A DNA stretch of 64,000 bases. It comes from Haloarcula mannanilytica. GTDB taxonomy: Archaea; Halobacteriota; Halobacteria; Halobacteriales; Haloarculaceae. The notes under the pieces are model-generated. The model was not told the origin of the DNA. It did not search any database and worked only from the letters and a program-made list of their open reading frames with translations. Below are positions 32,957 through 42,955 of the stretch, piece by piece (position 1 is the stretch's first letter; each line of letters begins with the position of its first letter). Where the stretch lies: positions 1 to 64,000 of the forward strand of contig NZ_BIXZ01000009.1 of NCBI RefSeq assembly GCF_005406125.1, given 5' to 3'. The position numbers and the translations under genes were made by a program.

Positions 32957-35740
32957 ATGACTGATACACTTCCGTTCGATGCCGTCCGCGAGCTCGACGT
33001 CGACGGGACGACGTACAAGATGGCCGATCTTCGAGCACTCGAAGAGCAGGGGCTCTGTGACCTCGACACGCTCCCTGTGAGCATCCGTATTCTGCTTGAG
33101 TCGGTGCTCCGGAACGCCGACGGCGAAACTGTTACTGCAGCGGATGTCAAGAATGCTGCTGGCTGGAAGCCAGACGTACCGGACGCAGAGGTTCCGTTCT
33201 CTCCATCACGAGTCGTCCTACAGGATCTCACTGGCGTGCCCGCAGTTGTCGACCTGGCGGCCCTTCGATCCGAAGTCGACCGCAAAGATCGGGACCCGAC
33301 CCTGGTCGAACCAGAGATCCCTATTGATCTCGTAATCGACCACAGCGTCCAAGTCGACTACTTCGACTCCGAGGACGCCTACGAGAAGAACGTCGAACTG
33401 GAGTACGAGCGCAACGCCGAACGGTATCGCGCGATCAAGTGGGCGCAGAACGCCTTCGAGAACTTCAACGTCGTCCCGCCGGGGACCGGCATCGTCCACC
33501 AGGTGAATCTCGAGCATCTGGGCCGGGTCATCCACGCCCGCGAGCGAGACGGTGAGAAATGGCTCCTGCCGGACACACTCGTCGGCACGGACAGCCACAC
33601 CCCAATGATCGGTGGCATCGGTGTGGTCGGCTGGGGCGTCGGCGGCATTGAAGCGGAAGCGGCAATGCTCGGTCAGCCGGTCACGATGAAACTTCCCGAG
33701 GTCGTCGGCGTCCGCCTCGAAGGCGAATTACCCGAGGGCGCGACGGCGACGGATCTCGTGCTCCACATCACCGAACGGCTCCGCGAGGTCGGCGTCGTCG
33801 ACCGGTTCGTCGAATTCTTCGGTCCTGGTGTGGAGAATCTCACAGTCCCCGACCGGGCCACGATCGCCAATATGGCGCCCGAACAGGGCTCGACGATCAG
33901 TATGTTCCCGGTCGACGAGCAGACGCTCGAGTATCTCGAACTCACCGGGCGTGACCCCGCCCACATCGACCTTGTTCGCGAGTACCTCGAAGCGCAAGGG
34001 CTATTCGGAGAACAGGAACCGGAATACACCGAGGTGGTCGAGTTCGATCTTTCGACTGTTGAGCCGAGTCTCGCCGGACACAAGCGGCCACAGGACCGGA
34101 TTCCGATGGGGGACGTGAAACAGAGCTTCCGGGGACTTCTCCACGGGGAGTTCGAAGACGACCTCGATGATGTCGACGAAGACGCCCTACAGCGGTGGCT
34201 CGGCGAAGGTGATGCAGCTGGTGCGGAGACCGACGGCGGTGTTCAGGTCGAACCCGAATCGGAACTGCACCCGTTAACCAAACGCGTTGAGGTCGACCTC
34301 GACGGTGAGACAGTGGAAATTGGACACGGAGACGTCCTCGTCAGCGCCATCACGAGCTGTACGAACACTTCGAACCCGTCGGTGATGATCGCTGCTGGTC
34401 TGCTTGCCCAGAACGCCGTCGAGAAAGGTTTAGATGTCCCGCCGTACGTCAAGACGAGTCTCGCACCCGGCAGTCGCGTCGTCACGCAGTACCTCGAGGA
34501 ATCGGGCCTGCTTCCGTATCTCGAAGAGCTCGGGTACGCGGTCGTCGGCTACGGCTGTACCACTTGTATCGGGAACGCCGGACCACTTCCCGATCCCATC
34601 GAGCAAGCGATCGACGACCACGACCTCTGGACGACGAGCGTCCTCTCCGGAAATCGGAACTTCGAGGCGCGTATTCACCCGAAGATCCGCGCGAACTACC
34701 TCGCGAGCCCGCCGCTCGTCGTCGCCTACGGCCTCGCAGGGCGGATGGACGTCGACCTCGAGAACGAGCCGCTAGGCACCGACGAGGAGGGGGGATCGGT
34801 GTATCTGGCGGACATCTGGCCCGACGCAGCGGACGTGCAGGCAGCAATCCACGAGAACGTCTCTCCTGAGATGTTCGAGGAGAAGTATGCCTCTGTGTTC
34901 GAGGGTGACGAGCGGTGGGCTGCTCTCGACGCGCCCACAGGTGACGTCTACGAGTGGGACGACGACTCGACATACATCCGAGAGCCGCCGTTCTTCCAGG
35001 ACTTCCCCCTCGAAAAACCCGGCGTCGCCGATATTGAGGATGCACGCTGCCTGCTGACACTCGGCGATACCGTTACGACCGACCACATCAGCCCTGCTGG
35101 CCCCTTCGGATCTGACCTCCCTGCCGGCCAGTGGTTGCTCGATAACGGCGTTGAGCCGCACGAGTTCAACACCTACGGCGCGCGCCGGGGCAACCACGAG
35201 GTGATGATGCGGGGAACGTTCGCCAATGTCCGCATCGAGAACGAGATGCTCGACGATGTCGAGGGTGGCTATACGATCCACCACCCAACCGACGAGCAGA
35301 CGACCGTGTTCGAAGCCAGCCAGCGCTACCGCGAGGAGGGAGTCCCGCTCGTCGTGATGGCAGGCGAAGAGTTCGGTACCGGCTCCAGCCGGGACTGGGC
35401 GGCGAAAGGAACGGACCTACTCGGTGTTCGCGCAACCATCGCCGAGAGTTACGAGCGCATCTACCGCGACAACCTCGTCGGCATGGGTGTGCTCCCCCTG
35501 CAGTTCGATGATGGCGACTCGTGGGAATCTCTCGGTCTGGATGGGTCTGAGATCTTCACGATCCACGGCCTCGATGACGGGCTCGATGTGATGGACGAAC
35601 TGACCGTTATCGCCGAGCGCGCGGACGGGTCGACTGTCGAGTTCCCGGTCACAGCACAGGTCGGCACGCCGGCCGCCGTGACCTATATCGAACACGGCGG
35701 CATCCTCCACTACGTCCTTAGACGGCTCCTCATGCGATAA
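32957..35740 (+). CDS. acnA: aconitate hydratase (AcnA type)
   Basis: About 927 residues from MTDTLPF at 32957 (frame opens at 32924). Hallmarks of the AcnA/IRP-type enzyme: VVPPGTGIVHQVNLEHL, LVGTDSHTPMIGG (about 210), SCTNTSNPSVM (Cys of the 4Fe-4S cluster), GCTTCIGN (the other two cluster Cys), and DHISPAG, plus FGTGSSRDWAAKGT (swivel domain). Complete. It interconverts citrate and isocitrate in the TCA cycle. It sits 71 bases downstream of a copper chaperone and is likely cotranscribed. An Fe-S dehydratase of this kind is a classic target of copper, so a copper-linked copy is notable. Confidence 0.92.
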   Translation: MTDTLPFDAVRELDVDGTTYKMADLRALEEQGLCDLDTLPVSIRILLESVLRNADGETVTAADVKNAAGWKPDVPDAEVPFSPSRVVLQDLTGVPAVVDLAALRSEVDRKDRDPTLVEPEIPIDLVIDHSVQVDYFDSEDAYEKNVELEYERNAERYRAIKWAQNAFENFNVVPPGTGIVHQVNLEHLGRVIHARERDGEKWLLPDTLVGTDSHTPMIGGIGVVGWGVGGIEAEAAMLGQPVTMKLPEVVGVRLEGELPEGATATDLVLHITERLREVGVVDRFVEFFGPGVENLTVPDRATIANMAPEQGSTISMFPVDEQTLEYLELTGRDPAHIDLVREYLEAQGLFGEQEPEYTEVVEFDLSTVEPSLAGHKRPQDRIPMGDVKQSFRGLLHGEFEDDLDDVDEDALQRWLGEGDAAGAETDGGVQVEPESELHPLTKRVEVDLDGETVEIGHGDVLVSAITSCTNTSNPSVMIAAGLLAQNAVEKGLDVPPYVKTSLAPGSRVVTQYLEESGLLPYLEELGYAVVGYGCTTCIGNAGPLPDPIEQAIDDHDLWTTSVLSGNRNFEARIHPKIRANYLASPPLVVAYGLAGRMDVDLENEPLGTDEEGGSVYLADIWPDAADVQAAIHENVSPEMFEEKYASVFEGDERWAALDAPTGDVYEWDDDSTYIREPPFFQDFPLEKPGVADIEDARCLLTLGDTVTTDHISPAGPFGSDLPAGQWLLDNGVEPHEFNTYGARRGNHEVMMRGTFANVRIENEMLDDVEGGYTIHHPTDEQTTVFEASQRYREEGVPLVVMAGEEFGTGSSRDWAAKGTDLLGVRATIAESYERIYRDNLVGMGVLPLQFDDGDSWESLGLDGSEIFTIHGLDDGLDVMDELTVIAERADGSTVEFPVTAQVGTPAAVTYIEHGGILHYVLRRLLMR

Positions 35741-35808
35741 TCTCTCTCAACTGACTCTATTTCTGGAAGCACAAGCAACACGAAAAACTTTGAGTCCAAA
35801 TTAGCGTT

Positions 35809-36309
35809 TCAATCGTGCGTAGACTCTGTTCGGATGATGCCCGCTACGTTATCCATCTGAGCTGAAACGTGTGCGCTCTCACCAGCAACATGCGTAATTA
35901 AATCGTCCAGAGTGATCATCCCGATAACGCTCCCGTCTTCAACAACCGGGACGTGTCGAGCACCCGCTTCGTTCATTTGTCTCAGGACTTTTGGAATCTC
36001 AGCATCTGCTGGCACAGTAAGTGGGTCACGCGTCATCACGTCAGCAGCTCGTACGTCGTCTCCACTCGTCTCGGCTGTGAGCACACTTAACTCGCTTTCC
36101 TCGGTGAGCAGGTTAGCAATCAGGTCTCGATCGGTGATGATACCAGAGATCTGATCGGATTCTTCGACGACCACGTACCTGGCACACCGCGATTGGGAGA
36201 TCATCGTGTGAGCGATCTCGGCAACCGTGGCGTCAGGCGTGACACGGGCGACCGACTCATCAGCAATACGACCAATATCCATCCGGAGGTCAGTTGGTCT
36301 GGTACCCAT
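35809..36309 (-). CDS. tandem CBS domain protein
   Basis: 166 residues. Two CBS domains: about 12-75 (IADESVARVTPDATVAEIAH, GIITDRDL) and about 88-150 (ADVMTRDPLTVPADAEIPK, RHVPVVEDGSVIGMITLDDLI). The GMITLDDL and GIITDRDL ends are canonical. Likely binds an adenosyl ligand and regulates an unknown partner. Alternative start at 36282 (MDIGRIAD). Convergent with aconitase. Confidence 0.85.
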   Translation of the reverse strand: MGTRPTDLRMDIGRIADESVARVTPDATVAEIAHTMISQSRCARYVVVEESDQISGIITDRDLIANLLTEESELSVLTAETSGDDVRAADVMTRDPLTVPADAEIPKVLRQMNEAGARHVPVVEDGSVIGMITLDDLITHVAGESAHVSAQMDNVAGIIRTESTHD

Positions 36310-36493
36310 GCTAATCAGTACGACTCATAACAGGAAATAGCTTAGCATCAGCTGGTCGTCATAGAAATCCTCCACTCTTCAACCGTGAGAGACGACAATC
36401 TCCAAACTTTGTGAAGTTACAAAAAGTGTTACCAACTACGCCACTATCCAAGAGCGCTGGCTTTTATAATCTAGTCTCAATAAGTAAAGAGAA

Positions 36494-36943
36494 ATGTACG
36501 ATACGGTTTTGCTCTCGACTGACGGGACAGTTGCTTCTGAGGAAGCTGAATCCCATGCTATCGCGCTAGCAGAGGCCCATAATGCCGATCTTCATGTTCT
36601 GTATGTGGTCGATGAGGACGTCGTAACAGCATACAGCGGTGACGAGTACGTTGATGAAGCCGAAGGCCCAGAACATGGCCTCGAAGAACTTGGAACGGAA
36701 ACAATCGCAGACATCCAATATAAAGCGAAGGAGGTCGGTGTCAATGTTGTCAAAGCAATTGAGCACGGCCGACCGGCTGAGACGATTGTACGGTATGCTG
36801 ATGCCGAAGATATGGATCTACTTGTACTTGGAACGAAACACCGGCCGGAAGAATACCGGGCCTTGCTCGGAAGCGTGACCGACCGCGTCCTTCGATTGAC
36901 GACCCGCCCAGCGACCGTCGTGAAGACGGAAGTCGACGAATAG
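36494..36943 (+). CDS. universal stress protein
   Basis: 149 residues, single UspA domain. Starts MYDTVLLSTDGT; the ATP-binding motif GTKHRPEEYRALLGSVTDRVL is at about 116-136. Acidic helical insert around residues 50-65. Cytoplasmic stress protein by family. Single gene between a CBS protein and a SHOCT protein. Confidence 0.85.
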   Translation: MYDTVLLSTDGTVASEEAESHAIALAEAHNADLHVLYVVDEDVVTAYSGDEYVDEAEGPEHGLEELGTETIADIQYKAKEVGVNVVKAIEHGRPAETIVRYADAEDMDLLVLGTKHRPEEYRALLGSVTDRVLRLTTRPATVVKTEVDE

Positions 36944-36954
36944 GGGAAGAACAG

Positions 36955-37353
36955 TCAGTAACGGCCGCCGTCAGGCGTGAGTCGGGCGCGCCGGCGTTCG
37001 AACTCCTCGTCGTCGATTTCGCCGCGAGCGTACCGTTCCTGGAGGACAGCGAGTGCGCTATCCTCGGTGGGGCCGTCCGATGGCGACCGCGTTGTCAGCC
37101 AGTAGACGATGTAGACGGGAAGGGCGATCAGAAGTGCCATCCACAGCAAACCGATCAACATCATCCCCCAGCTCCATATTCCCCACCCGGCCATGTGACC
37201 ATCATTCCACATCCCGTCATGCCAGTCCCACATCACTGTATCTGGAACAGCAGCGTGCGTCAGAGTCATTCCAATGATGACGGCTAGCGTCAGTGCTCCG
37301 ATGACGATGAGTCCCAGAGAACGAATCCCGCGTGCTTGAATTGGATTTTGCAT
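36955..37353 (-). CDS. membrane protein with Met/Trp-rich outer segment and SHOCT domain
   Basis: 132 residues. Membrane helix 1 at about 12-33, then an outer stretch rich in Met, Trp, Asp and His (MWDWHDGMWNDGHMAGWG), helix 2 at about 58-83, and a SHOCT domain (LQERYARGEIDDEEFERRRA). Same design as the genes at 15939 and 16808. The Met/His stretch could bind copper. Next to DoxX on the same strand (30-base gap). Confidence 0.78.
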   Translation of the reverse strand: MQNPIQARGIRSLGLIVIGALTLAVIIGMTLTHAAVPDTVMWDWHDGMWNDGHMAGWGIWSWGMMLIGLLWMALLIALPVYIVYWLTTRSPSDGPTEDSALAVLQERYARGEIDDEEFERRRARLTPDGGRY

Positions 37354-37383
37354 TATTGTACTCCTGAAGAGAGTTCGGCGTGG

Positions 37384-37944
37384 TTAGCCGAGGATGTATT
37401 CGAGGGCGGGGTAGCGCTCAACGAGCGTCTCGCCACCGACGTCGTAGTTCTCGATGTACTGGTCGAGGCCCAGGATGCGGCCCGCGGCGAACGCGGCGAC
37501 CGCGAGGAACACGAGCATGTACGCGAAGTCCCCGTTGATGAACCCGTGGCTCATGTCCCAGTTCCCGAAGTAGAACATGAGCATCATGAGCGCGCCGAAG
37601 AACGCCGCGAGGCGGACGAACGCGCCGACGAGCAGGCCGAGGCCGATGAACAGCTCGCCCCACGGGACGGCCACGTTCGCGAACTCGACGAACCACGGCG
37701 TACTCCCCATCCACGCGAACATCCCCGCGAGCGGGTTGCCGTTCGTCGCCGCGACGTTCGTGAGGTAACCGCCCGCGGCGAACTCGCCGGTGATCTTCGT
37801 GAACCCGGAGTACGCGAACGCGTAGCCCATCATGAGACGGAGCGCGAGCACGAACCACGCACTGAGACTGTGAACTTTCCCGCCGACGGTCAGACCGCCG
37901 ACTCTGCTCTCGAGCTGATTCATGCCGGAGTCGAGTGTGGACAT
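37384..37944 (-). CDS. DoxX family membrane protein
   Basis: 186 residues, four membrane helices. DoxX motifs LRLMMGYAFAYSGFTKI near residue 35, FVEFANVAVPWGELFIGLGLLVGAFVRLA near 85, and FFGALMMLMFYFGN. Paralog of the gene at 25960. Upstream (in transcription) of the SHOCT gene, probably one operon. Thiol- or quinone-linked role inferred from family. Confidence 0.86.
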   Translation of the reverse strand: MSTLDSGMNQLESRVGGLTVGGKVHSLSAWFVLALRLMMGYAFAYSGFTKITGEFAAGGYLTNVAATNGNPLAGMFAWMGSTPWFVEFANVAVPWGELFIGLGLLVGAFVRLAAFFGALMMLMFYFGNWDMSHGFINGDFAYMLVFLAVAAFAAGRILGLDQYIENYDVGGETLVERYPALEYILG

Positions 37945-38058
37945 AGTTATTGCACCTTCAACTATCAGTACGGAGGCAGAGACGATATAACGGCGAGCCG
38001 GCGTTCTGGGTCAGAAAATCGGCGGGCTATATTACGCTCCTGTCGCGAGTAGAGACGT

Positions 38059-38409
38059 GTGACTGAGGAGGCCGACCCGTCGGAAATCTTCGCGACACTC
38101 GACGACGAGTACGCCCGCGACATCCTCGTGGCGACGAAGACCGACCGCCTGTCTGCGAAGGAGCTCAGCGAGGAATGTGACATGTCACGCCCGACCGTCT
38201 CGCGCCGTGTCACCCGCCTCGTCGAGCAGGGCCTCCTCGAGGAGTATACGCACGTCGACCCCGGGGGACGGCACTACAGCGAGTATGAGGCGCGCCTCGA
38301 ACGCATCGAAATCCTCCTGCAGGCGGAGGGCTTCGACGTCAACATCGACATCCGGCCTGACCCCGCCGACCGGATTACGACCATCTTCGAGGAAATGCGG
38401 GGAGACTGA
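38059..38409 (+). CDS. winged-helix regulator, first gene of an HTH/DUF7521-like pair
   Basis: 116 residues from a GTG start (GTGACTGAGG). HTH at about 10-70: IFATLDDEYARDILVATKTD, SAKELSEECDMSRPTVSRRV. Then PGGRHYSEYE and a C-terminal acidic tail. Starts after a short gap from the divergent DoxX operon. Followed 3 bases later by a small membrane protein. A homologous HTH/small-membrane pair is at 62879-63531. Confidence 0.78.
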   Translation: MTEEADPSEIFATLDDEYARDILVATKTDRLSAKELSEECDMSRPTVSRRVTRLVEQGLLEEYTHVDPGGRHYSEYEARLERIEILLQAEGFDVNIDIRPDPADRITTIFEEMRGD

Positions 38410-38412
38410 ATC

Positions 38413-38688
38413 ATGGACCACACGCTATTCGTCATCGGCAAACTGTTCACGACCGCGTTAGCACTGGTCATCGCATATCAGGCCTATCGCGGGTACCAAC
38501 GACATCACACGCAGTTACTCCTGTACGTCGCCGCCGGCTTCGCATTGGTCGGGCTTGGCGGCCTCCTTGAAGGCGTCCTCTTCGAACTCCTCCAGGTGTC
38601 GATCTTCGAAGCAGGATTCGTCGCAGCACTCGTCACCGCAGCCGGGATGCTGTCTATCCTCTACGCCCTGTATGCCCCGAATCCATAA
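38413..38688 (+). CDS. small membrane protein, DUF7521-like
   Basis: 91 residues, three membrane helices (about 5-25, 34-58, 66-86), no soluble domain. Pattern IGKLFTTALALVIAYQAYRGY with GFALVGLGGLLEGVLF resembles the small haloarchaeal membrane family often downstream of an HTH regulator. Likely a membrane partner of the regulator at 38059. Paralog at 63253. Confidence 0.7.
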   Translation: MDHTLFVIGKLFTTALALVIAYQAYRGYQRHHTQLLLYVAAGFALVGLGGLLEGVLFELLQVSIFEAGFVAALVTAAGMLSILYALYAPNP

Positions 38689-38825
38689 GGATTCAGGACG
38701 CCCATTCGACAAGCGGCCTCTGCGCGTCGTGCCCGGTTCGAAGCCGCTACTGTTCGGACTCCCCTCGTTCTCGATAGTGTAGCGTCGCAGTGGGAGTTAT
38801 ATCCATATCGGTCGTACCATATCGT

Positions 38826-39221
38826 ATGATTCGAACACTCGTCGGTGTCCTCGGCGCTATCTCAGCGCTGTTCCCGGACGAAATCGTCGAGCTCTTCGAG
38901 AAACTCGCCATTTCGAATCCAGACGAGGGAACAGTGAGAGGGTGGATACGTCCAGCAGTCCGGTCGGAGGGTGTTCTGATAGCTGCGCTTTCACTCTTTA
39001 ACGGGCGAGCATACGCATTGCTGATGAATCTTACCGGCGTGTTCGGTGCGATAGTCCTCTTATTTCCCGACCTGTATCAGAGATTTGCCACCGCGTTCCT
39101 GTACGAGCGTCCAGAGTCGATAGAATGGAACGAGCGATTCCGCTTGGGCATTCGGGCTATCGGCGCACTCTATGTCTTTTTAGCGGCGAAGACGTACAGA
39201 GAGCGTCACAACGATACTTGA
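38826..39221 (+). CDS. hypothetical membrane protein
   Basis: About 131 residues from MIRTLVGV at 38826. Three or four membrane helices (about 4-20, 45-62, 68-86, 105-122), basic ends. No family recognised. Followed by a copper chaperone but with 146 bases between; no clear link. Confidence 0.6.
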   Translation: MIRTLVGVLGAISALFPDEIVELFEKLAISNPDEGTVRGWIRPAVRSEGVLIAALSLFNGRAYALLMNLTGVFGAIVLLFPDLYQRFATAFLYERPESIEWNERFRLGIRAIGALYVFLAAKTYRERHNDT

Positions 39222-39281
39222 GCCACCTCGCTATTGACACCTGGCGCATCCGATGTCTAGTTCGTTACGGCCGCAGGTATC

Positions 39282-39297
39282 ACTTTGAATCTAAAGT
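39282..39297. promoter_or_regulatory. copper-type dyad upstream of chaperone/CopB operon
   Basis: ACTTTGAATCTAAAGT: ACTTT and AAAGT repeat arms with a GAATCT centre, about 70 bases upstream of the second copper chaperone. Extends the shared motif. Confidence 0.45.
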
Positions 39298-39367
39298 TTG
39301 AGCCCCACGATATCAGTATGATCGAAGGGGAAATCCGCTAAAGAGAGGAGGCCGTGTGTATCCCTGT

Positions 39368-39565
39368 ATGACGACGACGATCATCGTGGAAGGCATGACG
39401 TGCGGTCACTGTGAGCAGACGGTCGAAGAGGCCCTCGAAGAGGTATCCGGCGTGACTGACGTGACCGTCGACAGGGAGAGCGAACAGGCGAGCGTCGATG
39501 GTGAGGCAAATGTCACAGCTCTCGTGGAGGCCGTCGAAGACGCCGGGTACACCGCTTACGCCTGA
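39368..39565 (+). CDS. copZ: second copper chaperone, HMA domain
   Basis: About 65 residues from the ATG at 39368. Binding motif GMTCGHCEQT; the rest (VEEALEEVSGV, DVTVDRES) closely matches the chaperone at 32688. Upstream of and probably cotranscribed with the CopB-type ATPase. Two near-copies in one window imply duplication or separate partners. Confidence 0.85.
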   Translation: MTTTIIVEGMTCGHCEQTVEEALEEVSGVTDVTVDRESEQASVDGEANVTALVEAVEDAGYTAYA

Positions 39566-39697
39566 GAATCGCGCGGACCACTCCGAGACAACGGCCAACC
39601 GTTGTCTTTGAAGCTTCGCTACGCTGGTCCTGCTGTACAGTTTCAGTGGGGAAGATTCAGGGGGCCAGCGGATCCACCTCTACAGAGAATATGGGCT

Positions 39698-41980
39698 ATG
39701 GACGACCACAAAGATACAAATGAGAATCCCCCTGGAGGGGAACACCAGCAGGACGACAGCAGTCACCAGCACGAACACGGCGAGCAGGATGAATCGGACG
39801 CCGAGTCGGACGAGCAGCGGGTAGAACAGGAGCTACTGGAAGAAGAGGCACACCCTGCTGCGGAGAGTGAGACGGTGCTCGACGAGCAGCACGAGCACGC
39901 TGGACACGAGGGCGACGGGCACGGCCACGGTTCCCATGAGGGCCACGGTGAGGGGCATGGCGGGATGCACGAGGGCCACGAGCAGATGTTCCGCCGGCGC
40001 TTCTTCGTCTCGACGCTCCTGTCGATCCCAGTCCTGCTATACAGCGAAATGCTGCAGGAGTGGCTCGGGTTCTCCGTCCCCGCGTTCCCGGGCAGCGAGT
40101 GGATCAACCCCGTCTTCGCGGTCATCGTCTTCGCGTACGGTGGGATGCCGTTCCTCCAGATGGCGGTGCCGGAGCTGAAAGACCGGTCGCCGGGGATGAT
40201 GACGTTGATCTCGATGGCGATCACCGTCGCGTTCGTCTACAGTCTCGCGAGCGTGGTCTTCCCGACGCAGTCTGCGTTTTTCTGGGAACTCGTCACGCTG
40301 ATCGACATCATGCTGCTGGGCCACTGGATCGAGATGCGGTCGGTCCGGCGGGCCTCCAGCGCGGTCGACGAACTGGCGAAACTGATGCCAGACACCGCCG
40401 AGCGTATTACCGACGACGGAGAAACCGAGGAGGTTCCCGTCAGGGAGCTCTCGGAAGGCGATCTCGTGCTCGTCCGGCCGGGCGCAAGTGTCCCTGCTGA
40501 CGGCACCGTCGAGGAAGGTGATTCGGACGTCAACGAGTCGATGATCACTGGCGAGTCCAAGCCCGTCTCGAAGGAGCCTGGCGACGAGGTCATCGGCGGC
40601 ACCATCAACGGCGATGGTAGTCTCCGCGTCCGTGTTGGCGCGACGGGCGAGGAGACGACGCTGGCGGGCATCATGCGTCTCGTCGAGGAAGCCCAGCAGA
40701 GCAAGTCCAAGACGCAGGTACTGGCCGACCGGGCGGCAGGCTGGCTGTTCTACGTCGCGCTCGGGGCGGCAGTCGTGACGGCGATTGCGTGGACCGTCGC
40801 GGTCTCGTTCGACGCGACCGTCATCGAGCGAGTCGTGACGGTGCTCGTCATCGCCTGCCCGCACGCCCTCGGGCTCGCCATTCCGCTGGTCGTCGCGATC
40901 AACACGTCGCTCGCCGCTCGCAACGGGATGCTCGTTCGCGACCGCATCGCGATGGAAGACGCACGGAATCTGGACGCGATCATCTTCGACAAGACAGGGA
41001 CGCTTACCGAGGGCGAACACGGCGTCGTGGATATGGCGACCGTCAACGGCGTCGACGAGGACGACGCGCTCGGGCTGGCGGCAGCCGTCGAGAGCGACTC
41101 CGAGCACATGATCGCGCGAGCGATTCGCGAGGCCGCCGACGAGCGAGACCTAACTACTCCCGACGCGACCGCCTTCGAGGCGATCAAAGGCCGAGGGGTT
41201 CGCGCAAACGTCGACGGAAACGAGGTGTACGTCGGTGGGCCGAACCTGTTGACCCAACTCGATAGCGAGATCCCCGACCATCTCCAGCGCTTCGCTGACG
41301 AGGCCGGCCAGAACGCCCAGACAGTGGTGTATCTCGTTCGTGACGGAGAGTTGATCGCCGCGGTTGCGATGGCCGACGTGATCCGTGAGGAGAGTTTCCG
41401 CGTCGTTGACGCCCTCCACGATCTGGGCATCGAGGTTGCGATGCTAACTGGCGATTCCCAGGACGTCGCCAACGCTGTCGCCGACGAACTAGGCATCGAC
41501 ACGGTGTTCGCGGAGGTACTCCCCGAAGACAAGGACAAGAAAGTCCAGGAACTCCAGGACCAGGGGAAGCTCGTGGGGATGGTCGGCGACGGTGTGAACG
41601 ACGCGCCGGCGCTGACACGGGCCGACGTCGGCATCGCCATCGGGAGTGGCACCGACGTTGCGGTCCAGTCGGCGGACGTCATCCTCGTCCAGAACAACCC
41701 GATGGACGTCGTTCGGCTCGTGAAACTCAGTAAGGCGAGCTACCGGAAGATGCAAGAGAACATCGTCTGGGCGGCGGGGTACAACGTGTTCGCGATTCCG
41801 CTTGCAGCAGGCGTGTTGGCACCGATCGGGATTCTGTTGTCTCCCGCTGTCGGTGCGCTTCTGATGTCGCTGAGTACGGTGATCGTCGCGATTAATGCGC
41901 AGTTGCTCCGGCGCGTCGACCTATCCCTCCCCGAGCTCCCAAGTGCGACTCCACCTACTGACGCTCAATCTGCTGACTGA
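39698..41980 (+). CDS. copB: CopB-type P1B-3 ATPase, CPH motif
   Basis: About 760 residues from the ATG at 39698. The N-terminal 100 residues have no HMA domain but are very rich in His, Asp and Glu ([29 protein letters not shown]). Eight membrane helices, TGES at 284-287, CPH at 387-389 in ACPHALG, phosphorylation Asp431 in [16 protein letters not shown] in place of SEHPLA, and GDGVNDAP near 640. CPH and a His-rich N-terminus define P1B-3 Cu(II)/Cu(I) exporters. Probably cotranscribed with the chaperone upstream. Confidence 0.92.
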   Translation: MDDHKDTNENPPGGEHQQDDSSHQHEHGEQDESDAESDEQRVEQELLEEEAHPAAESETVLDEQHEHAGHEGDGHGHGSHEGHGEGHGGMHEGHEQMFRRRFFVSTLLSIPVLLYSEMLQEWLGFSVPAFPGSEWINPVFAVIVFAYGGMPFLQMAVPELKDRSPGMMTLISMAITVAFVYSLASVVFPTQSAFFWELVTLIDIMLLGHWIEMRSVRRASSAVDELAKLMPDTAERITDDGETEEVPVRELSEGDLVLVRPGASVPADGTVEEGDSDVNESMITGESKPVSKEPGDEVIGGTINGDGSLRVRVGATGEETTLAGIMRLVEEAQQSKSKTQVLADRAAGWLFYVALGAAVVTAIAWTVAVSFDATVIERVVTVLVIACPHALGLAIPLVVAINTSLAARNGMLVRDRIAMEDARNLDAIIFDKTGTLTEGEHGVVDMATVNGVDEDDALGLAAAVESDSEHMIARAIREAADERDLTTPDATAFEAIKGRGVRANVDGNEVYVGGPNLLTQLDSEIPDHLQRFADEAGQNAQTVVYLVRDGELIAAVAMADVIREESFRVVDALHDLGIEVAMLTGDSQDVANAVADELGIDTVFAEVLPEDKDKKVQELQDQGKLVGMVGDGVNDAPALTRADVGIAIGSGTDVAVQSADVILVQNNPMDVVRLVKLSKASYRKMQENIVWAAGYNVFAIPLAAGVLAPIGILLSPAVGALLMSLSTVIVAINAQLLRRVDLSLPELPSATPPTDAQSAD

Positions 41981-42062
41981 GAAGTGCTTTCTCGTCATTC
42001 ACGTAAGGCTAAATCTTTCGGATAGATAATTATTTCTGGCACTAGGAGGCCGTTTTTACGAC

Positions 42063-42854
42063 TTAGAAGATACCCAAAATGAATCCCGTACCCATCACGA
42101 TGAGGATCGTCGCCGTGAATGCTGGCAGGTACTCGGCGTAGTCTTCAAGCCGATCCTCGTAACGCTGGTAGCCAGCCACGAGTACCAGCGTCACACCGAC
42201 GAGTGACGTAATGACGGCCAGCGAGTAGATGAGCATCAGTTCGAGGCAATAGGTCGAGCCGGTGCAGATCGCAATAATATCGAACTCCTCGTTGTGGGTG
42301 AATCCGAGGGCGAACGCGAGGGCTGCCATGCCGTAGAGCCCGCGATCTGGCGTCTCGTCGAGGTGATCGTGAGAGTGTGAATGGTCGGACTGGCCGGCAA
42401 ACGGGACGGCCCGCCGAACTCGAGCGATCCACCCCTGATTATCGTCGGTGCTGTGGGAATGATCGTGACTGTGGTGGGCGTGATCTTGATCGTGGCCGTC
42501 GTGCTCGTGATGGTCACCGTGGTCGTCATCGTCATCCGGCGCGGTGTGATCATGTCCATTGAAGTATTGCCAGATCCCGAGGGCAATGAGTAACGCTCCA
42601 GCGACGTAGTTCATCCAGCTGATCTGGGTGAGGTCGAAGTACGAGAGCGCCCAGAAGTACACGACTACCATCGCGATACTACTGATGAGATGTCCGATCC
42701 CGAGAATGAGGCTCGATGCGGCGCCGTAGAACCATTTGTTCTGTTTGTCGAGCGCGTAACTCGCTGCAATCGCCCATCCGTGGCCCGGGGCGAGCCCGTG
42801 AGTGAGACCGAGAGCACTTGCCCCGAGTGCGAGTCCGAGAATTCCGTTTGCCAT
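42063..42854 (-). CDS. NicO/RcnA-type nickel-cobalt exporter
   Basis: 263 residues. About six membrane helices with a long cytoplasmic loop at about 100-165 very rich in His and Asp (HDHTAPDDDDDHGDHHEHDGH, HAHHSHDHSHS). Motifs LTHGLAPGHGW near residue 18 and ALGFTHNEEFDIIAICTG near 180. The HxxxxHG-type pattern and His loop match the NicO family. Divergent from a NikR regulator, consistent with Ni/Co efflux under nickel control. Confidence 0.88.
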   Translation of the reverse strand: MANGILGLALGASALGLTHGLAPGHGWAIAASYALDKQNKWFYGAASSLILGIGHLISSIAMVVVYFWALSYFDLTQISWMNYVAGALLIALGIWQYFNGHDHTAPDDDDDHGDHHEHDGHDQDHAHHSHDHSHSTDDNQGWIARVRRAVPFAGQSDHSHSHDHLDETPDRGLYGMAALAFALGFTHNEEFDIIAICTGSTYCLELMLIYSLAVITSLVGVTLVLVAGYQRYEDRLEDYAEYLPAFTATILIVMGTGFILGIF

Positions 42855-42891
42855 CTACTCGATAGCAGAATGAGATCGCTTATACCGGTTG

Positions 42892-42920
42892 TTATGACCC
42901 GATTCGGGAGTTCGTAATAA
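42892..42920. promoter_or_regulatory. dyad in the NikR/NicO divergent promoter
   Basis: TTATGAC (42892-42898) and GTAATAA (42914-42920) form an imperfect inverted repeat (6 of 7) with 15 bases between. An inner CCCGATTCGGG (42898-42908) is a separate perfect 5-bp repeat. Long spaced dyads of this kind fit tetrameric NikR operators; it lies between the divergent genes. Confidence 0.5.
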
Positions 42921-42955
42921 TGACACTCTTGAGGAGCGCCGTCTATGGCTTAGAT

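Noticed and set aside
37336-38052. 238-codon plus-strand frame opposite DoxX
   Set aside because: Antisense shadow, runs of REH-type residues; DoxX motifs are clear on the minus strand.
40037-41107. 356-codon minus-strand frame opposite CopB
   Set aside because: Antisense shadow of the ATPase; no family features.
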